Below, one piece after another: positions 1-8,771 of a stretch of 64,000 nt of DNA. The translations under genes were made by a program, and so were the position numbers. Origin of the DNA: Palsa-504 sp963744575 (GTDB taxonomy: Bacteria > Actinomycetota > Actinomycetes > Streptosporangiales > Streptosporangiaceae). Position 1 is the first letter of the stretch. Every line of letters begins with the position of its first letter. Under the pieces are notes generated by a model. The model was not told the DNA's origin, ran no database searches, and worked only from the letters and a program-made list of their open reading frames with translations. The stretch spans positions 558,001 to 622,000 of the forward strand of contig CAVUUF010000016.1 of NCBI GenBank assembly GCA_963744575.1, written 5' to 3'.

Positions 1-249
1 GACATCACCGAAGGCCGCGGCCTCCTCGTAGGAGGTGGTGAAACGCAGTCGGCCGCAGGCCAGGCCGTCACGGAGCAGGCCGCCGAGCTGGGGCTCGAAT
101 ACCGGCAGCTCACCGCGGGATAGCCGGATGACCTTCTCGCGGTCGGTGTCCAGGCCGAGTACCTCGAAGCCGAGGTGGGCCATGCAGGCGGCGTGCGTGA
201 TGCCCAGATACCCCGTGCCAAGCACGGTCAGTCGTGGTCGGGTCGTCAT
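1..249 (-). CDS. ugd: UDP-glucose 6-dehydrogenase, N-terminal part (cut by window edge)
   Basis: Only the first 83 codons are in the window. The product starts MTTRPRLTVLGTGYLGITHA, a Rossmann nucleotide-binding loop (GTGYLG) at residues 10-15, followed by the acidic end of the second strand (LDTD) and EPQL-type residues typical of UDP-glucose/GDP-mannose dehydrogenases. These cytoplasmic enzymes oxidise UDP-glucose to UDP-glucuronate with NAD+. The ATG at 249-247 overlaps the TGA of the GH26-like gene (ATGA), so it is the last visible gene of the GT39-GT2-GH26 operon. That placement suggests it supplies UDP-glucuronate to that polysaccharide system. A GDP-mannose or UDP-ManNAc dehydrogenase cannot be excluded from the N-terminus alone. 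Confidence 0.8.
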   Translation of the reverse strand, partial: MTTRPRLTVLGTGYLGITHAACMAHLGFEVLGLDTDREKVIRLSRGELPVFEPQLGGLLRDGLACGRLRFTTSYEEAAAFGDV

Positions 250-1238
250 CGGCTGGCACCTCGGAGATGATCGTCGGTCACCGTCCCCCTGGGATGCCCG
301 CTGGTCGTCGGCTTGAGGTACCTGCTGACCGCGCGCTCGAAGACGGCGATCGCGGCCGGATCGTTTTCTATGCGCAAGTTATGACCTTTCACGTCGAACC
401 ACACGACTCCGAGCAGGCCGTGAGCCTGCGCGCCGGCGAACAGATCCGTGATTCTCTCGATCCCCACGTAGGGTGCGATACCGGACTCGGCGATGAGCAC
501 CGGGTCGCGGGTGAGCTTCCGGACCTGGGTGAGCGTGGCGCCGAACAACTGAGGGAACCGGATGGACGGCTGGAAGTAATGCCCGTCGATACCGACCCAG
601 GTGACGTAGGCGGCTCCCGGCCACCACCGCTTGATCGCGCTGACCTGGGGTCCGCCCACCACGTTCACTGTCCACAGCCACCGGACGTTGTCGGCCCCCT
701 CGGCGGCGAACAGCTTGTAGATATGCCGCCAGGCAGCCACGAAGACAGCCGGCCGGGTATGGCGGTAACCCCAGCCGTACCAGTCGGCATTCATCTCATG
801 GCCGAAGGAGAGAATGACCGGATGGCGGAACGAGCGGACGGCACGAGCATACGTTGCCAGGTCCGAGTCATATTTTCCGTCCGCGATCGCGGCCAGGCTG
901 ATTTCGCTTGGCTCAATCTGGACCATCGGGATGGCGTCGTGTGCTTGCGCAGCCCGGGCAAAAGAAACCTGGAAGGGCTCGTACCAGCTGCTGTAGTACA
1001 CCACGATCTGCGGGCGGTGCCGGATGAGCCGGGAGAATTCCTCAACGCCGGAGTACGAGCCCGGCGAGGCTGGCTCGTATACGCCCAGGTAGGATAGCGG
1101 CGGCGGAGGCGGCGGCGTATAGGGGCGCGGTATGACGGCCTTCTGGTGCTCGAAGTGTATTCCTGTGGCGATAACGACCGATATGGCAGCCGCGAGCCCT
1201 ATAGCGTTCACCGCCACGGTGAGTATGTTATGTTTCAT
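246..1238 (-). CDS. Secreted/anchored GH26-like glycoside hydrolase (cassette A)
   Basis: The product has 330 residues. One hydrophobic segment at about residues 8-26 (uncleaved anchor or signal), then a proline-rich linker (residues 38-48), then a single (beta/alpha)8-type domain. The family signatures are SFGHEMN with the presumed acid/base Glu148 and the strand-7 motif PVLIAES with the presumed nucleophile Glu251; WLWTVN and YVTWVGIDG lie between. This pattern fits clan-A glycoside hydrolases of family 26 (beta-mannanases, lichenases and relatives). The ATG at 1238 overlaps the stop of the GT2 gene (ATGA) and its TGA overlaps ugd, so translation is coupled on both sides. The likely role is trimming or releasing the polymer made by the neighbouring GT2. 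The substrate is unknown. Confidence 0.8.
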   Translation of the reverse strand: MKHNILTVAVNAIGLAAAISVVIATGIHFEHQKAVIPRPYTPPPPPPLSYLGVYEPASPGSYSGVEEFSRLIRHRPQIVVYYSSWYEPFQVSFARAAQAHDAIPMVQIEPSEISLAAIADGKYDSDLATYARAVRSFRHPVILSFGHEMNADWYGWGYRHTRPAVFVAAWRHIYKLFAAEGADNVRWLWTVNVVGGPQVSAIKRWWPGAAYVTWVGIDGHYFQPSIRFPQLFGATLTQVRKLTRDPVLIAESGIAPYVGIERITDLFAGAQAHGLLGVVWFDVKGHNLRIENDPAAIAVFERAVSRYLKPTTSGHPRGTVTDDHLRGASR

Positions 1239-2827
1239 CGAGTCATCACATTTACCGCGGTACGAATATAATTGCGGCGAGACCTGATTGCCATTCCGGT
1301 AATAACACTGGCAAATACGCCGGTGGCGAGGATGAAGGCGAAGTTCGCGAACCCGTAGTGCAACATGCGCCATACCGCGAGCAGCACCCACACACCGCAG
1401 GTGGGAATGTTCCATGCGACAATTCCGATCCAGACCCGCCGGGTCCCTGCTTTGCGCTTGCCTGCGCCCGTTGCCTGCCACCCCATCCGCTTGCCGCGGG
1501 AGATGTCGAACAAGCAGACTAGATGCGCCCAGCCATAGAGGAATTTCGCCATGAAGGCGGTTAGCCCGAACCGGCAGCGATGCCAGGCTGGAAAGACCAC
1601 TATATTGTAGATTATGGACGGCGCAATGGATACATAATTGATGAGACGTACATGCCCGGGCATGAAGACGAGCATGGTCAGGGGTATGGCAGGCGTGACC
1701 AACGTGAACAGGGCGGTGTGCAGGTAGTAGCAGAATCCAGACAAATAGCAGAAACGGGTCCGCAGGCGCATCTTCGTCGTCCAGAACTTGCGTGACCCGA
1801 GCAAGGACATCGATCCGGCACACCACCGGTATTGCTGGGTCAGGAAGGAATCCGGATCGGCGGGGCACAATCCAGCCGCGAGCGGGATCGGGAGGTACTG
1901 CAGGTTCCATCCGGCCCGGCGCAGGTCGAAGCCGGTGTGCACGTCCTCCGAATGCTCGATCAACGTGGTGCCGCCGTTTGACTCAAGCGCCTCGCGGCGG
2001 TAGATGGCGCAGGATCCCACGCAGACCGCGCCCTTGTGCCGATCACGAGAGACCTGCACCATGCGGTAGAACAGTTCCTGCACGGCGCCTGCGCCGCGCT
2101 CGGTCCATGACTGCCTGGCGTGGGTCCGGAAGTACTGCGGAGACTGGACGATGCCGAGACTGGGGTCCGCGCTGAAGTACGGCAGCATCTCCAGCGGAAG
2201 GTCGGAACGAGGCGTGAAGTCGGCGTCGAGAATGAGGATGAACTCGCCGTCCGACCAGGTGAAGGCGTGCCGCAGGTTCCCGGCCTTCTTGTACCAGCCG
2301 CGGTTCGGCCGGACGAGATAAGCGAAGCCGAAGTCCTCCGCCAGCGCCGCGGCCTGGCTGCTCGCTCCGTCGTCGAGGACATAGGCGGTGGCGACTCCCG
2401 GGTAGTTCCGGACCAGCTCGGCGACGTACCACCACGTGTTGTGCAGGATCTGGATGGGCTCACCGCAGACCGGCAGGAATATGTCCAGGCTCGGGTGGAA
2501 GACCGGGTGCCAGCCCCGCACCAGCGCGCGGTGCGCCGCCATGTCGAAGCCGCGGGTCCCGAAGTTCACACAGAGGGAAAGCACATAATAAACGACGGTG
2601 AAGGCGATCAGCGGCGCGAATATGAGCAGTGCCGGGGCGGTTATGATGAACCTGCTCTGGCTGATCAGCAGTGCCCCGAAGCTGAACAGCGATGCAAGCA
2701 TTATGAATGATATATTCCGGTCGGAGTAGCTCTCCTTCTCCCAGTCCGTGGGCGGGACCGGGAGAAAAGGCAGTCCAGCTCGCCGCCTGTGGTGCCCAGC
2801 CTTCGTGGCGGACTTATGGGTGGCCAC
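1235..2827 (-). CDS. Processive GT2 synthase, cellulose-synthase-like (cassette A)
   Basis: The product has 530 residues and a GTG start at 2827. Membrane segments lie at about residues 40-60 and 65-86, then a cytosolic GT-A domain, then several C-terminal membrane helices. The processive GT2 signature is complete: DD at 152-153, DAD at 201-203, the catalytic-base region SEDVHTG with ED at 294-295, and QQYRW at 331-335. The long spacing and the trailing membrane helices resemble BcsA/CslA-type synthases that polymerise and extrude beta-linked polymers. No PilZ domain is visible. The stop overlaps the GH26 start and the gene begins 1 bp after the GT39-like gene. Donor sugar is unknown; UDP-glucose or GDP-mannose are the obvious candidates. 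Confidence 0.85.
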   Translation of the reverse strand: MATHKSATKAGHHRRRAGLPFLPVPPTDWEKESYSDRNISFIMLASLFSFGALLISQSRFIITAPALLIFAPLIAFTVVYYVLSLCVNFGTRGFDMAAHRALVRGWHPVFHPSLDIFLPVCGEPIQILHNTWWYVAELVRNYPGVATAYVLDDGASSQAAALAEDFGFAYLVRPNRGWYKKAGNLRHAFTWSDGEFILILDADFTPRSDLPLEMLPYFSADPSLGIVQSPQYFRTHARQSWTERGAGAVQELFYRMVQVSRDRHKGAVCVGSCAIYRREALESNGGTTLIEHSEDVHTGFDLRRAGWNLQYLPIPLAAGLCPADPDSFLTQQYRWCAGSMSLLGSRKFWTTKMRLRTRFCYLSGFCYYLHTALFTLVTPAIPLTMLVFMPGHVRLINYVSIAPSIIYNIVVFPAWHRCRFGLTAFMAKFLYGWAHLVCLFDISRGKRMGWQATGAGKRKAGTRRVWIGIVAWNIPTCGVWVLLAVWRMLHYGFANFAFILATGVFASVITGMAIRSRRNYIRTAVNVMTR

Positions 2828-2828
2828 G

Positions 2829-4445
2829 CTACCCCTTCCGGTCGTGACGTGGTGGCTGGTAGGCCCAGATCGTGAACTGGCCTATCCCGAATTTATCCCA
2901 GTATCGTGCTTCGGCGATGACACGATAGTCACCGGACTGGCGGATATCTTGGGTGATGTTCTTATCCATGCTTGCGGTGTCGCCGAAATCAAGGATGATA
3001 AGTGAGAAGTAATGATCGTCGATCGCGGCCCGGTAGGCTGCCGGTCCCGTGAGCAGGTGACTGGTGCCCGGCTCCGCATAGGTGAAATACCAGGTGTTGA
3101 ACCACCTCTGCCAGGGGATCGAGTCTTCCAGATAATAGGCTGGCACGTCGTAGTCCTCAGCAAGATAATTACCTGAGTGCGAGCGGGTCAGCGGCTGGAG
3201 ATTCGCGATAACCTCGGTGCTGTTAGGCCATACCTGAAAGAAGTTCCCGGCCTGTGCCCGCCCGGTGATCCCCAGAACGAGGACGGCTCCCACGGCGAGC
3301 GGCACCGTGACAACCTGAAGTCCCCTCCACCTCCAGGCCCGGGACAGCCAGGCGAGCACGTAACCGGCGGCAGCAGCGGCGAACCAGGCGCCGAAGTCAA
3401 CGTGCTTGGACAGCGATGTCGTGGTGTGGATTCGCGCCTGGTTTAGGGGCACCAGGAGCCCGGCGCCGGCGAGCAGCGCGAAGATGCCCACCTGGATCCG
3501 GTCCTGGCGTCTGAGCGCCGCCACGATGACCGCGAGTGCCGCGAGCGATACGCTGATGCCGATCCACCTCGCCGAGTCCATCAGCACCGCGAGCGGGGAA
3601 TTCCCACCGCTCGCCCGGGCGAGCGTCGTGGACAGAACGCCGGTCACGTAGAGCGGGCCACCGACGCCGAGCAGCAGCGCGAGCAGGCCGACTGAGCAGA
3701 CGGCGACGAACCCTGCTCGGCCGAATCCCGGCTTGGTACCGCGTATGGCCGCGACGCTGAGCGCCGCGAGGACGATGATGACCGGGTCGAAGATCCCGGT
3801 CGCGTACTTGGTGGCGTTGGCGAGCGCCAGCAGAACGGCACCGGCTAGCAGGAGCGGGGTCGAGTCCGGGCGGTGGCGCGCGGCGACGACGCACCACGCC
3901 GCGGCGCTCATCAGGAACAGGGCCATCGCGTCGTAGGTCGCAAACGCGCCCAGATACTGGGTCGGGCCAAGCGCGGCGAAGATCGCGGCCGCGAAGAACG
4001 CGGCCCGGCGGTCGGCGAGCCGAGCCGTCATGCCCCACAGACAGCACGTCGCGCCGAGCATGAAGCACGTGGACAGGATCCGCGCTGCCGCGAGGCCGCC
4101 GAGATCGCCGGCCAGCGCGGCCAGCGGCGGATAGATGACCGGCGCCCCGGACAAATACGTCGGGTAGGCCGGCACGGACGATCCGGTCTGCCAGTGGGCG
4201 AGCTCCACATGACCTACGAAAAGGTACGTGGCCTCATCGAGGAAGGCCGTGTTGGACCAGACCAGCCGCAGGGACAAAATCGCCTGGACGGCGAGGACGC
4301 AGAACAGGCCCAGTGGGGCGAGGGTGAAGCGGCTGCCCCGGTGCCGGGACGGCCGTATCGCCGCCGAGCCCGGGGCGGACTCCGGTTGCTCGACCGACTG
4401 TACGAGGGCGGGTGGCGCGGGTATCGGCGAGCGGAGCGCGTTCAT
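2829..4445 (-). CDS. GT39-like polytopic membrane glycosyltransferase (cassette A)
   Basis: The product has 538 residues and about ten hydrophobic helices. The first periplasmic loop carries the LDE motif (Asp70-Glu71) after the first helix, as in GT-C lipid-linked sugar transferases of the PMT/ArnT class. A soluble C-terminal portion ends with a conserved YFSLIILDFGD block shared by the other copies in this window. The ATG at 4445 was chosen because the preceding extension would need a TTG start at 4550 and lacks conservation with the paralogues; the SD there is weak (GGTG). It is the first gene of the minus-strand operon. The likely job is transferring a lipid-linked sugar to the polymer or another extracellular acceptor. 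No acceptor can be named. Confidence 0.7.
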   Translation of the reverse strand: MNALRSPIPAPPALVQSVEQPESAPGSAAIRPSRHRGSRFTLAPLGLFCVLAVQAILSLRLVWSNTAFLDEATYLFVGHVELAHWQTGSSVPAYPTYLSGAPVIYPPLAALAGDLGGLAAARILSTCFMLGATCCLWGMTARLADRRAAFFAAAIFAALGPTQYLGAFATYDAMALFLMSAAAWCVVAARHRPDSTPLLLAGAVLLALANATKYATGIFDPVIIVLAALSVAAIRGTKPGFGRAGFVAVCSVGLLALLLGVGGPLYVTGVLSTTLARASGGNSPLAVLMDSARWIGISVSLAALAVIVAALRRQDRIQVGIFALLAGAGLLVPLNQARIHTTTSLSKHVDFGAWFAAAAAGYVLAWLSRAWRWRGLQVVTVPLAVGAVLVLGITGRAQAGNFFQVWPNSTEVIANLQPLTRSHSGNYLAEDYDVPAYYLEDSIPWQRWFNTWYFTYAEPGTSHLLTGPAAYRAAIDDHYFSLIILDFGDTASMDKNITQDIRQSGDYRVIAEARYWDKFGIGQFTIWAYQPPRHDRKG

Positions 4446-5257
4446 CGGCACCGTAACGGCAGCCTGCCGGGTACGTCCCTGATCCTGCCATCCACCTCTC
4501 TCGCCGATCAAAGGTCCGCCCGAGCGGAAGCGGGACCGAGGGACGGACAATCAGGCCGATCACGGACAATTTCATACCTGGACACGCATCCCCCCTTCAA
4601 TGTGTTAGACCAGACGTATGGTGTTACCTACTTTCCGTCTCAATATGCCGGATAAGAGACAGGATGCGTGACCAGAAGCACTAGTTTGCACACACAGGCT
4701 ACAATGTGTGACGGCCCCGGGCTTACTTCGGGCGAATCTACTGCATACGGCGACAGGGTGATACAAAGATCCGGAAAATTTAACAAACGTTCACAAGCGT
4801 CTACAAAAGGTCGCGGTGATGGTATGCTACGTGGCCAGCTAGATTCCCGGCCCAACGGTCAGAATCCCAGCTTTCGGGCATTCCGACTGGTATCTTGAAG
4901 CCGACAAAAAACCCGGGAATATCGCAGCCATCTGCCGCCACCACTGCCGTATAGCCACCCGGACCCTTTGCCACCCTCGGGCTCATACCGGCATGACCGA
5001 AACAGATGTTACGTCACCATGGCGGGGCCCTGTGGCGGGTGGGCTCGCCACCGGCACAGCCGATGCCCGACGGGATAGCGTACAGCTCACCGCCACGGTC
5101 CCGGCAAGTTTGATGTTGCGGCCAGGTAATACCATCTGACTTCTCTGTTCCCGGGTGTCGCGTCTGGGCTTCGTGCCCGGTTTGACAGACGGGCACGGGT
5201 TTCCAAGATCGAAGGTGCCAATTTCAAACGACCTTCGGAGGGACCGTGCCCGTGCTG
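4446..5257. other. Intergenic region, about 0.8 kb, no supported gene
   Basis: This stretch separates the cassette-A operon from the esterase remnant. It is more A+T-rich than its surroundings, especially 4600-4920. Reading frames in it are short and lack Shine-Dalgarno sites or recognisable motifs. It should contain the promoter of the minus-strand cassette-A operon, but no convincing -35/-10 pair was identified. An interrupted inverted repeat lies at its esterase-proximal end. Confidence 0.5.
5189..5253. repeat. Interrupted inverted repeat next to esterase remnant
   Basis: A 10-bp arm ACGGGCACGG (5189-5198) pairs with CCGTGCCCGT (5244-5253). An inner 6-bp pair GAAGGT (5211-5216) / ACCTTC (5231-5236) could extend the structure. 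It ends 5 bp before the TAG of the minus-strand esterase remnant, so it lies just downstream of that stop. It could be a transcription-terminator-like structure or the scar of an insertion sequence; no transposase is present next to it. Confidence 0.4.
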
Positions 5258-5799
5258 CTATCTTCCCTGACCGATGTCCCGGCCGTAATCATCCGGGCTG
5301 ATCCGGCCGCAGAGCCAGGCCAGAGACATCGGGTACCGGTAGTCGATGCTCATGTGCCCGGCCTCGAAGAGCTCGAAATGTACCAGGTCATCGGCCACTG
5401 AGATGTCCGCGAGCGCGGCGCGGAAAGCCCCGGCGCCGAGATCGAGGTGATATTCGTCCCTGGTGCCCGCGTCGATCCAGATGGCCCGCAGCCCGCGCAG
5501 CGCGTCCGCGTGAGCTGGCACCATCCGGACCGGATCCCAGTCCAGCCACCGTTGCCACACGTCCAGCCTGATCACTCCGGTCGCCGGGTCGAACGGCAAG
5601 TCGACGCGGCCGTCCTCGTTCGCGGAGAAGCAGGCCGCCACGCCGAGCAGGGACAGCAGGGAGATGTCCTCCTGCTTGGTGAAGGCAGGCCGGGAGCCGA
5701 AGTCCCGCCACCAGCGCCGAGCGGGTTGCCACGCAGCAGTTCGCTGCTGATGACCTGCTCGTCGATGCGGCCGGCGAGATCCGCGGACCAGGGCAGCAC
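5258..5799 (-). pseudogene. Truncated, frameshifted alpha/beta-fold esterase remnant
   Basis: The conserved C-terminal half of a putative esterase is readable in two frames. The first runs from GTG 5799 to LLRGNPL, and the second starts at RWWRDFGSRPAFTKQ and continues to TAG 5258. A one-base loss near 5722-5728 separates them. The second part contains IWIDAGTRDEYHLDLGA and FELFEAGHMSIDYRYP, with the Asp and His region expected of an alpha/beta-hydrolase triad. The nucleophile-serine half is absent: only about 180 residues remain, against roughly twice that for such esterases. The GTG does have a good SD (GGGGAGGA, 4 bp away), so a short product may still be made. Function is lost or unknown. 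Confidence 0.6.
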
Positions 5800-5820
5800 G
5801 GGCTCCTCCCCTTGCGTAAG

Positions 5821-5840
5821 AGTCCTCAGCGTGGAGGACT
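5821..5840 (-). terminator. Hairpin just downstream of pcaD
   Basis: AGTCCTC (5821-5827) pairs perfectly with GAGGACT (5834-5840) around a 6-nt loop. Flanking CTTA/TAAG bases could lengthen the stem. It sits four bases past the pcaD stop in the direction of transcription. No T tract follows, so it is only a candidate intrinsic terminator or 3'-end stabiliser of the pca transcript. Confidence 0.4.
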
Positions 5841-5843
5841 AGC

Positions 5844-6630
5844 TTAGGACGCCAGGAGGTGGGCGCGGATAGCGTCGGTGACCGGGCCCGGCACCTGGTA
5901 GGGGGCCAGGTGCGAGGCGCCGCGGATGACCCGGAGACGGGAGCCGGCGATGCCGGCGGCGGTCATCGCGCCCTGCCACGGCGGCGCGGCGGGATCCTCG
6001 GCCCCCGCGATGACCAGCGTGGGCGCCTTGATCACGCCCAGCGCGGGGCGCAGGTCCATCCCGGCGATGGCCTCGCCGCAGCCCGCGTAACCCTCCGGGT
6101 CGGTGCCGTGCAGCATGTCCATGACGAACGCGACGGCCGCGGGCTGGCGGGCGATGAAGTCCGGGGTGAACCAGCGAGGCGGGATCATGTCGCTGATCGC
6201 GGCCATCCCGCCGGAGCGCACCAGCGCGGCCCGGTCCAGCCACGCCTGCCGCGACGGCATCGGGGTGATCGCCGCGCAGCACACCGCCAGCGAAGTGATC
6301 CGCTCCGGCGCGCTGGCCGCGAGCCAGAGCCCGATCATGCCCCCGACGGAGATGCCGCAGTAGGCGGCCGTGGTGACGCCGTGCTCGCGCATGAGGCCGA
6401 GCACGTCGGTGCCGAGTTCGGCCAGGGAATAGGGCCCGGGCGGGGCGTCGGACCGCGCGCCTGCCGGGCCGTGCCCGCGTAGCTCGAACCTGAGCAGGCG
6501 GAAGTCCTCGCGCAGCACCCGGGCCTGGGCGTCCCAGATCGCCCGGGTGGTGCCGATCGGGTTGGCCAGGATGACGACGGGCGCGCCGTCCGGCCCCTCG
6601 ACCGAGGAGCAGCAGCCGGACTTCAGACAT
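5844..6630 (-). CDS. pcaD: 3-oxoadipate enol-lactonase (apparent frameshift at the N-terminus)
   Basis: This alpha/beta hydrolase converts beta-ketoadipate enol-lactone to beta-ketoadipate in the protocatechuate branch. The main frame contains the family opening VEGPDGAPVVILANPIGTT, the nucleophile elbow GISVGG and a C-terminal GASHLAPY with the catalytic His. The natural start is the ATG at 6630-6628, which overlaps the pcaG stop. That ATG reads MSEVRL and then leaves the conserved frame after about seven codons. The conserved frame itself has no ATG or GTG upstream of the homologous region. A one-base indel near 6605-6612, or a sequencing error, explains this best. Length and motifs are otherwise normal. 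Confidence 0.85.
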
Positions 6631-7204
6631 CGAAGAAGACGATCTCGCGGCCGCCCTGCAGGTAGATGTCGAACCGGAGGTGGCCTTCGGGCTCGGGCAC
6701 GGCGATGAGCGTGTTCCGCTGCTGCTGCCGGCCGATGGAGCACAGCACCGGGTCCGCGGCGTTAGCGGCTATCTCGTCGGGGAAGTACATCCTGGTGACC
6801 ACGCGGTCGAGCAGGCCGCGGGCGAACACTGACACGTCCAGGTGCGGTGCTTCGATGCTGCCGTCGGAGGTGGGCAGCGGGCCGGGCTTGAGCGTGACGA
6901 TGCGGTAGGAGCCGTCCGGTGCGGTCGGGCACCGGCCGAAGCCGCGGAAGTCGTGATAGCCGCCCGGCGTGGGTCCGCGCGGGTCGTCGGGGTGGGCGAA
7001 GCGCCCGTCCGGCGCGGCCTGCCAGGTCTCGATGAGCCCGTCCGGGATGACGTTCCCGGCGCCGTCGTAGAGCCGTCCGATGATGGTGATCGCCCCTGGG
7101 GTGCCCGCCGGCACCACGAACGGACCGTCGGGCCATGGCAGCCGCATGGCGAAGTACGGGCCCACCGTCTGCGACGGAGTCAGCTCCAGCATGTGTCGCG
7201 TCAC
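6623..7204 (-). CDS. pcaG: Protocatechuate 3,4-dioxygenase alpha subunit
   Basis: The product has 193 residues, the normal size for the alpha chain of the intradiol ring-cleavage dioxygenase. The start reads LTPSQTVGPYFAM, which is diagnostic for PcaG. GLIETWQAAPDGRFAHP and GFGRCPTAPDGSYRIVTLKPG follow, then VFARGLLDRVVTRMYFPDE near the end. The alpha chain lacks the iron-ligand set carried by PcaH, as expected, and supports the active site. It lies 6 bp after pcaH and its TGA overlaps the likely pcaD ATG, so expression is coupled. Confidence 0.95.
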   Translation of the reverse strand: MTRHMLELTPSQTVGPYFAMRLPWPDGPFVVPAGTPGAITIIGRLYDGAGNVIPDGLIETWQAAPDGRFAHPDDPRGPTPGGYHDFRGFGRCPTAPDGSYRIVTLKPGPLPTSDGSIEAPHLDVSVFARGLLDRVVTRMYFPDEIAANAADPVLCSIGRQQQRNTLIAVPEPEGHLRFDIYLQGGREIVFFDV

Positions 7205-7210
7205 CCCTGC

Positions 7211-7960
7211 TTACTCGAACACGGCCGCGTCGCGGCCGCGCAGCACGATGTCCCACTCGTAGCCGAGGGCCCAGTCGGGCTGGGTCAGCTCGATGTCGAA
7301 CCTGGCGATCAGCCGCTGCCTGGCCTTCTCGTCGGGCACCGAGTTGAAGATCGGGTCCAGCGGCAGCAGCGGATCGCCGGGAAAGTACATCTGGGTGACC
7401 AGCCGCTGGGTGAAGGCCCGGCCGAACAGCGAGAAGTGGATATGAGCCGGACGCCAGGCGTTGTGGTGATTGCCCCACGGATAGGAGCCCGGCTGGATGG
7501 TGATGAACCGGTACCGCCCGGCCGAGTCGGTCAGGCAGCGCCCGAGACCAGAGAAGTTCGGGTCCAGCGGGGCGGGGTGGTGCTCGTGCCAGTGCCGGTA
7601 TCGCCCGGCCGCGTTCGTCTGCCAGATCTCGATCAGCGTGTCCGGCACCGGCCGGCCGCCGGAGTCGAGTACCCGCCCGGTCACGATGATCCGCTGGCCC
7701 TGCGGCTCGCCGTCGTGCTGCGTGGTCAGGTCCGAGTCGGTGGGGATGATCAGCTCGTCGCCGAGCAGCGGCCCGGTGACCTCGGTGAGCCGGTGCGGCA
7801 GCAGCACGAGCGGCTGCTTCGGGTGCCGCAGCGCGGTCGAGCGGTACCGCGCGAAGTCCAGCGGCGGGTGCAGTCCGGACGGGCGCTCGTACGACGGCAG
7901 GACCAGCGTGCCGTCCTCGGACGTGACCAGGGACGTCGACGACGATACGTCAGCGGTCAT
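7211..7960 (-). CDS. pcaH: Protocatechuate 3,4-dioxygenase beta subunit
   Basis: This iron-binding subunit cleaves protocatechuate to 3-carboxy-cis,cis-muconate. The product has 249 residues from ATG 7960. Non-heme Fe(III) ligands are recognisable: Tyr in AAGRYRHW, Tyr in PGSYPWGNHH, and both His residues in WRPAHIHFSLFG. The start overlaps the end of pcaJ by 11 bp. Together with pcaG it gives a complete dioxygenase. Confidence 0.96.
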   Translation of the reverse strand: MTADVSSSTSLVTSEDGTLVLPSYERPSGLHPPLDFARYRSTALRHPKQPLVLLPHRLTEVTGPLLGDELIIPTDSDLTTQHDGEPQGQRIIVTGRVLDSGGRPVPDTLIEIWQTNAAGRYRHWHEHHPAPLDPNFSGLGRCLTDSAGRYRFITIQPGSYPWGNHHNAWRPAHIHFSLFGRAFTQRLVTQMYFPGDPLLPLDPIFNSVPDEKARQRLIARFDIELTQPDWALGYEWDIVLRGRDAAVFE

Positions 7961-8771
7961 GGGTGACTCCTCGCTCGCGTGCCTTGGAAGCGGCCCGGTC
8001 TGCAAATGAACGCAGCGCGTCGAGTTCGGCCGGGGCGGGCGCGGCGATGATCTCCGGATCCGCCGCGATAGCCAGGTCCCAGCCGGTGCGCTCCTTCGCC
8101 GCCGAGGCGGACACACCCGGGTAAAGGCCGGTCAAGGTGAACTCGAGCGTCTCCGGGTCGGGCTCGAGCACGCCCAGGTCGGTGATGATCTTCTTCGGCC
8201 CGGCGCCGGTGAGCCCGAGCCGCTCGCGGTCGCCCGGGCCCGACCCGTAGCCGACCGAGGTGACGAAGTCCACCCGCTGCACGAACGAGCGGTGGCTCTG
8301 CCTGACCACCACGATCACCTCACGGCACGAGGCGGCGATCTCCGGCGCGCCGCCGGCGCCGGGCAGCCGCACCGTGGGGTTACGGTAATCACCGCCGACC
8401 ACGGTGGTGTTGATGTTGCCGAACTTGTCGATCTGGGCGGCGCCGAGGAAGCCGACGTCGATGCGGCCGGGCTGGAGCCAGTAGTTGAAGATCTCGGGGA
8501 CGCTCACCACCGCGTCCGCGGTCTCGGCCAGCATGCCGTCGCCGATCGACAGCGGGAGCTGACCGGGCTTGGCGCCGACCGTGCCCGACTCGTAGATCAG
8601 CACCAGCGACGGCGCGTGCGTGGCACGCGCCAGGTTCGCGGCCGTGCTGGGCAGGCCGATCCCCACGAAGCAGGTCATGCCGTCTCGCAGCGCGCGGGCG
8701 GCGGACACCGTCATCATCTCGTCCGCCGTGTAGCCGGCCTCGCTCGTTTCCGCCTGCTCCATGCTCGTCAT
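7950..8771 (-). CDS. pcaJ: 3-oxoadipate CoA-transferase subunit B
   Basis: The product is about 273 residues from ATG 8771, which overlaps the pcaI stop (TGATG); a second ATG at 8762 is possible. It has the family-I CoA-transferase beta-chain pattern: FVGIGLPSTAANLAR, then LIYESGTVGAKPG with the catalytic Glu that forms the glutamyl-CoA thioester. It works with PcaI to activate 3-oxoadipate with CoA from succinyl-CoA. Confidence 0.92.
   Translation of the reverse strand: MTSMEQAETSEAGYTADEMMTVSAARALRDGMTCFVGIGLPSTAANLARATHAPSLVLIYESGTVGAKPGQLPLSIGDGMLAETADAVVSVPEIFNYWLQPGRIDVGFLGAAQIDKFGNINTTVVGGDYRNPTVRLPGAGGAPEIAASCREVIVVVRQSHRSFVQRVDFVTSVGYGSGPGDRERLGLTGAGPKKIITDLGVLEPDPETLEFTLTGLYPGVSASAAKERTGWDLAIAADPEIIAAPAPAELDALRSFADRAASKARERGVTHDR

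Noticed and set aside
234..1097. Long plus-strand frame opposite the GH26-like gene
   Set aside because: It is the antisense of a gene with clear motifs and coupling; it has no SD or domain, and such frames are common in G+C-rich DNA.
5839..6630. 263-residue frame starting at the pcaD ATG
   Set aside because: After the first few codons it reads an Arg/Pro/His-rich sequence without motifs, while the conserved PcaD residues are in the neighbouring frame.
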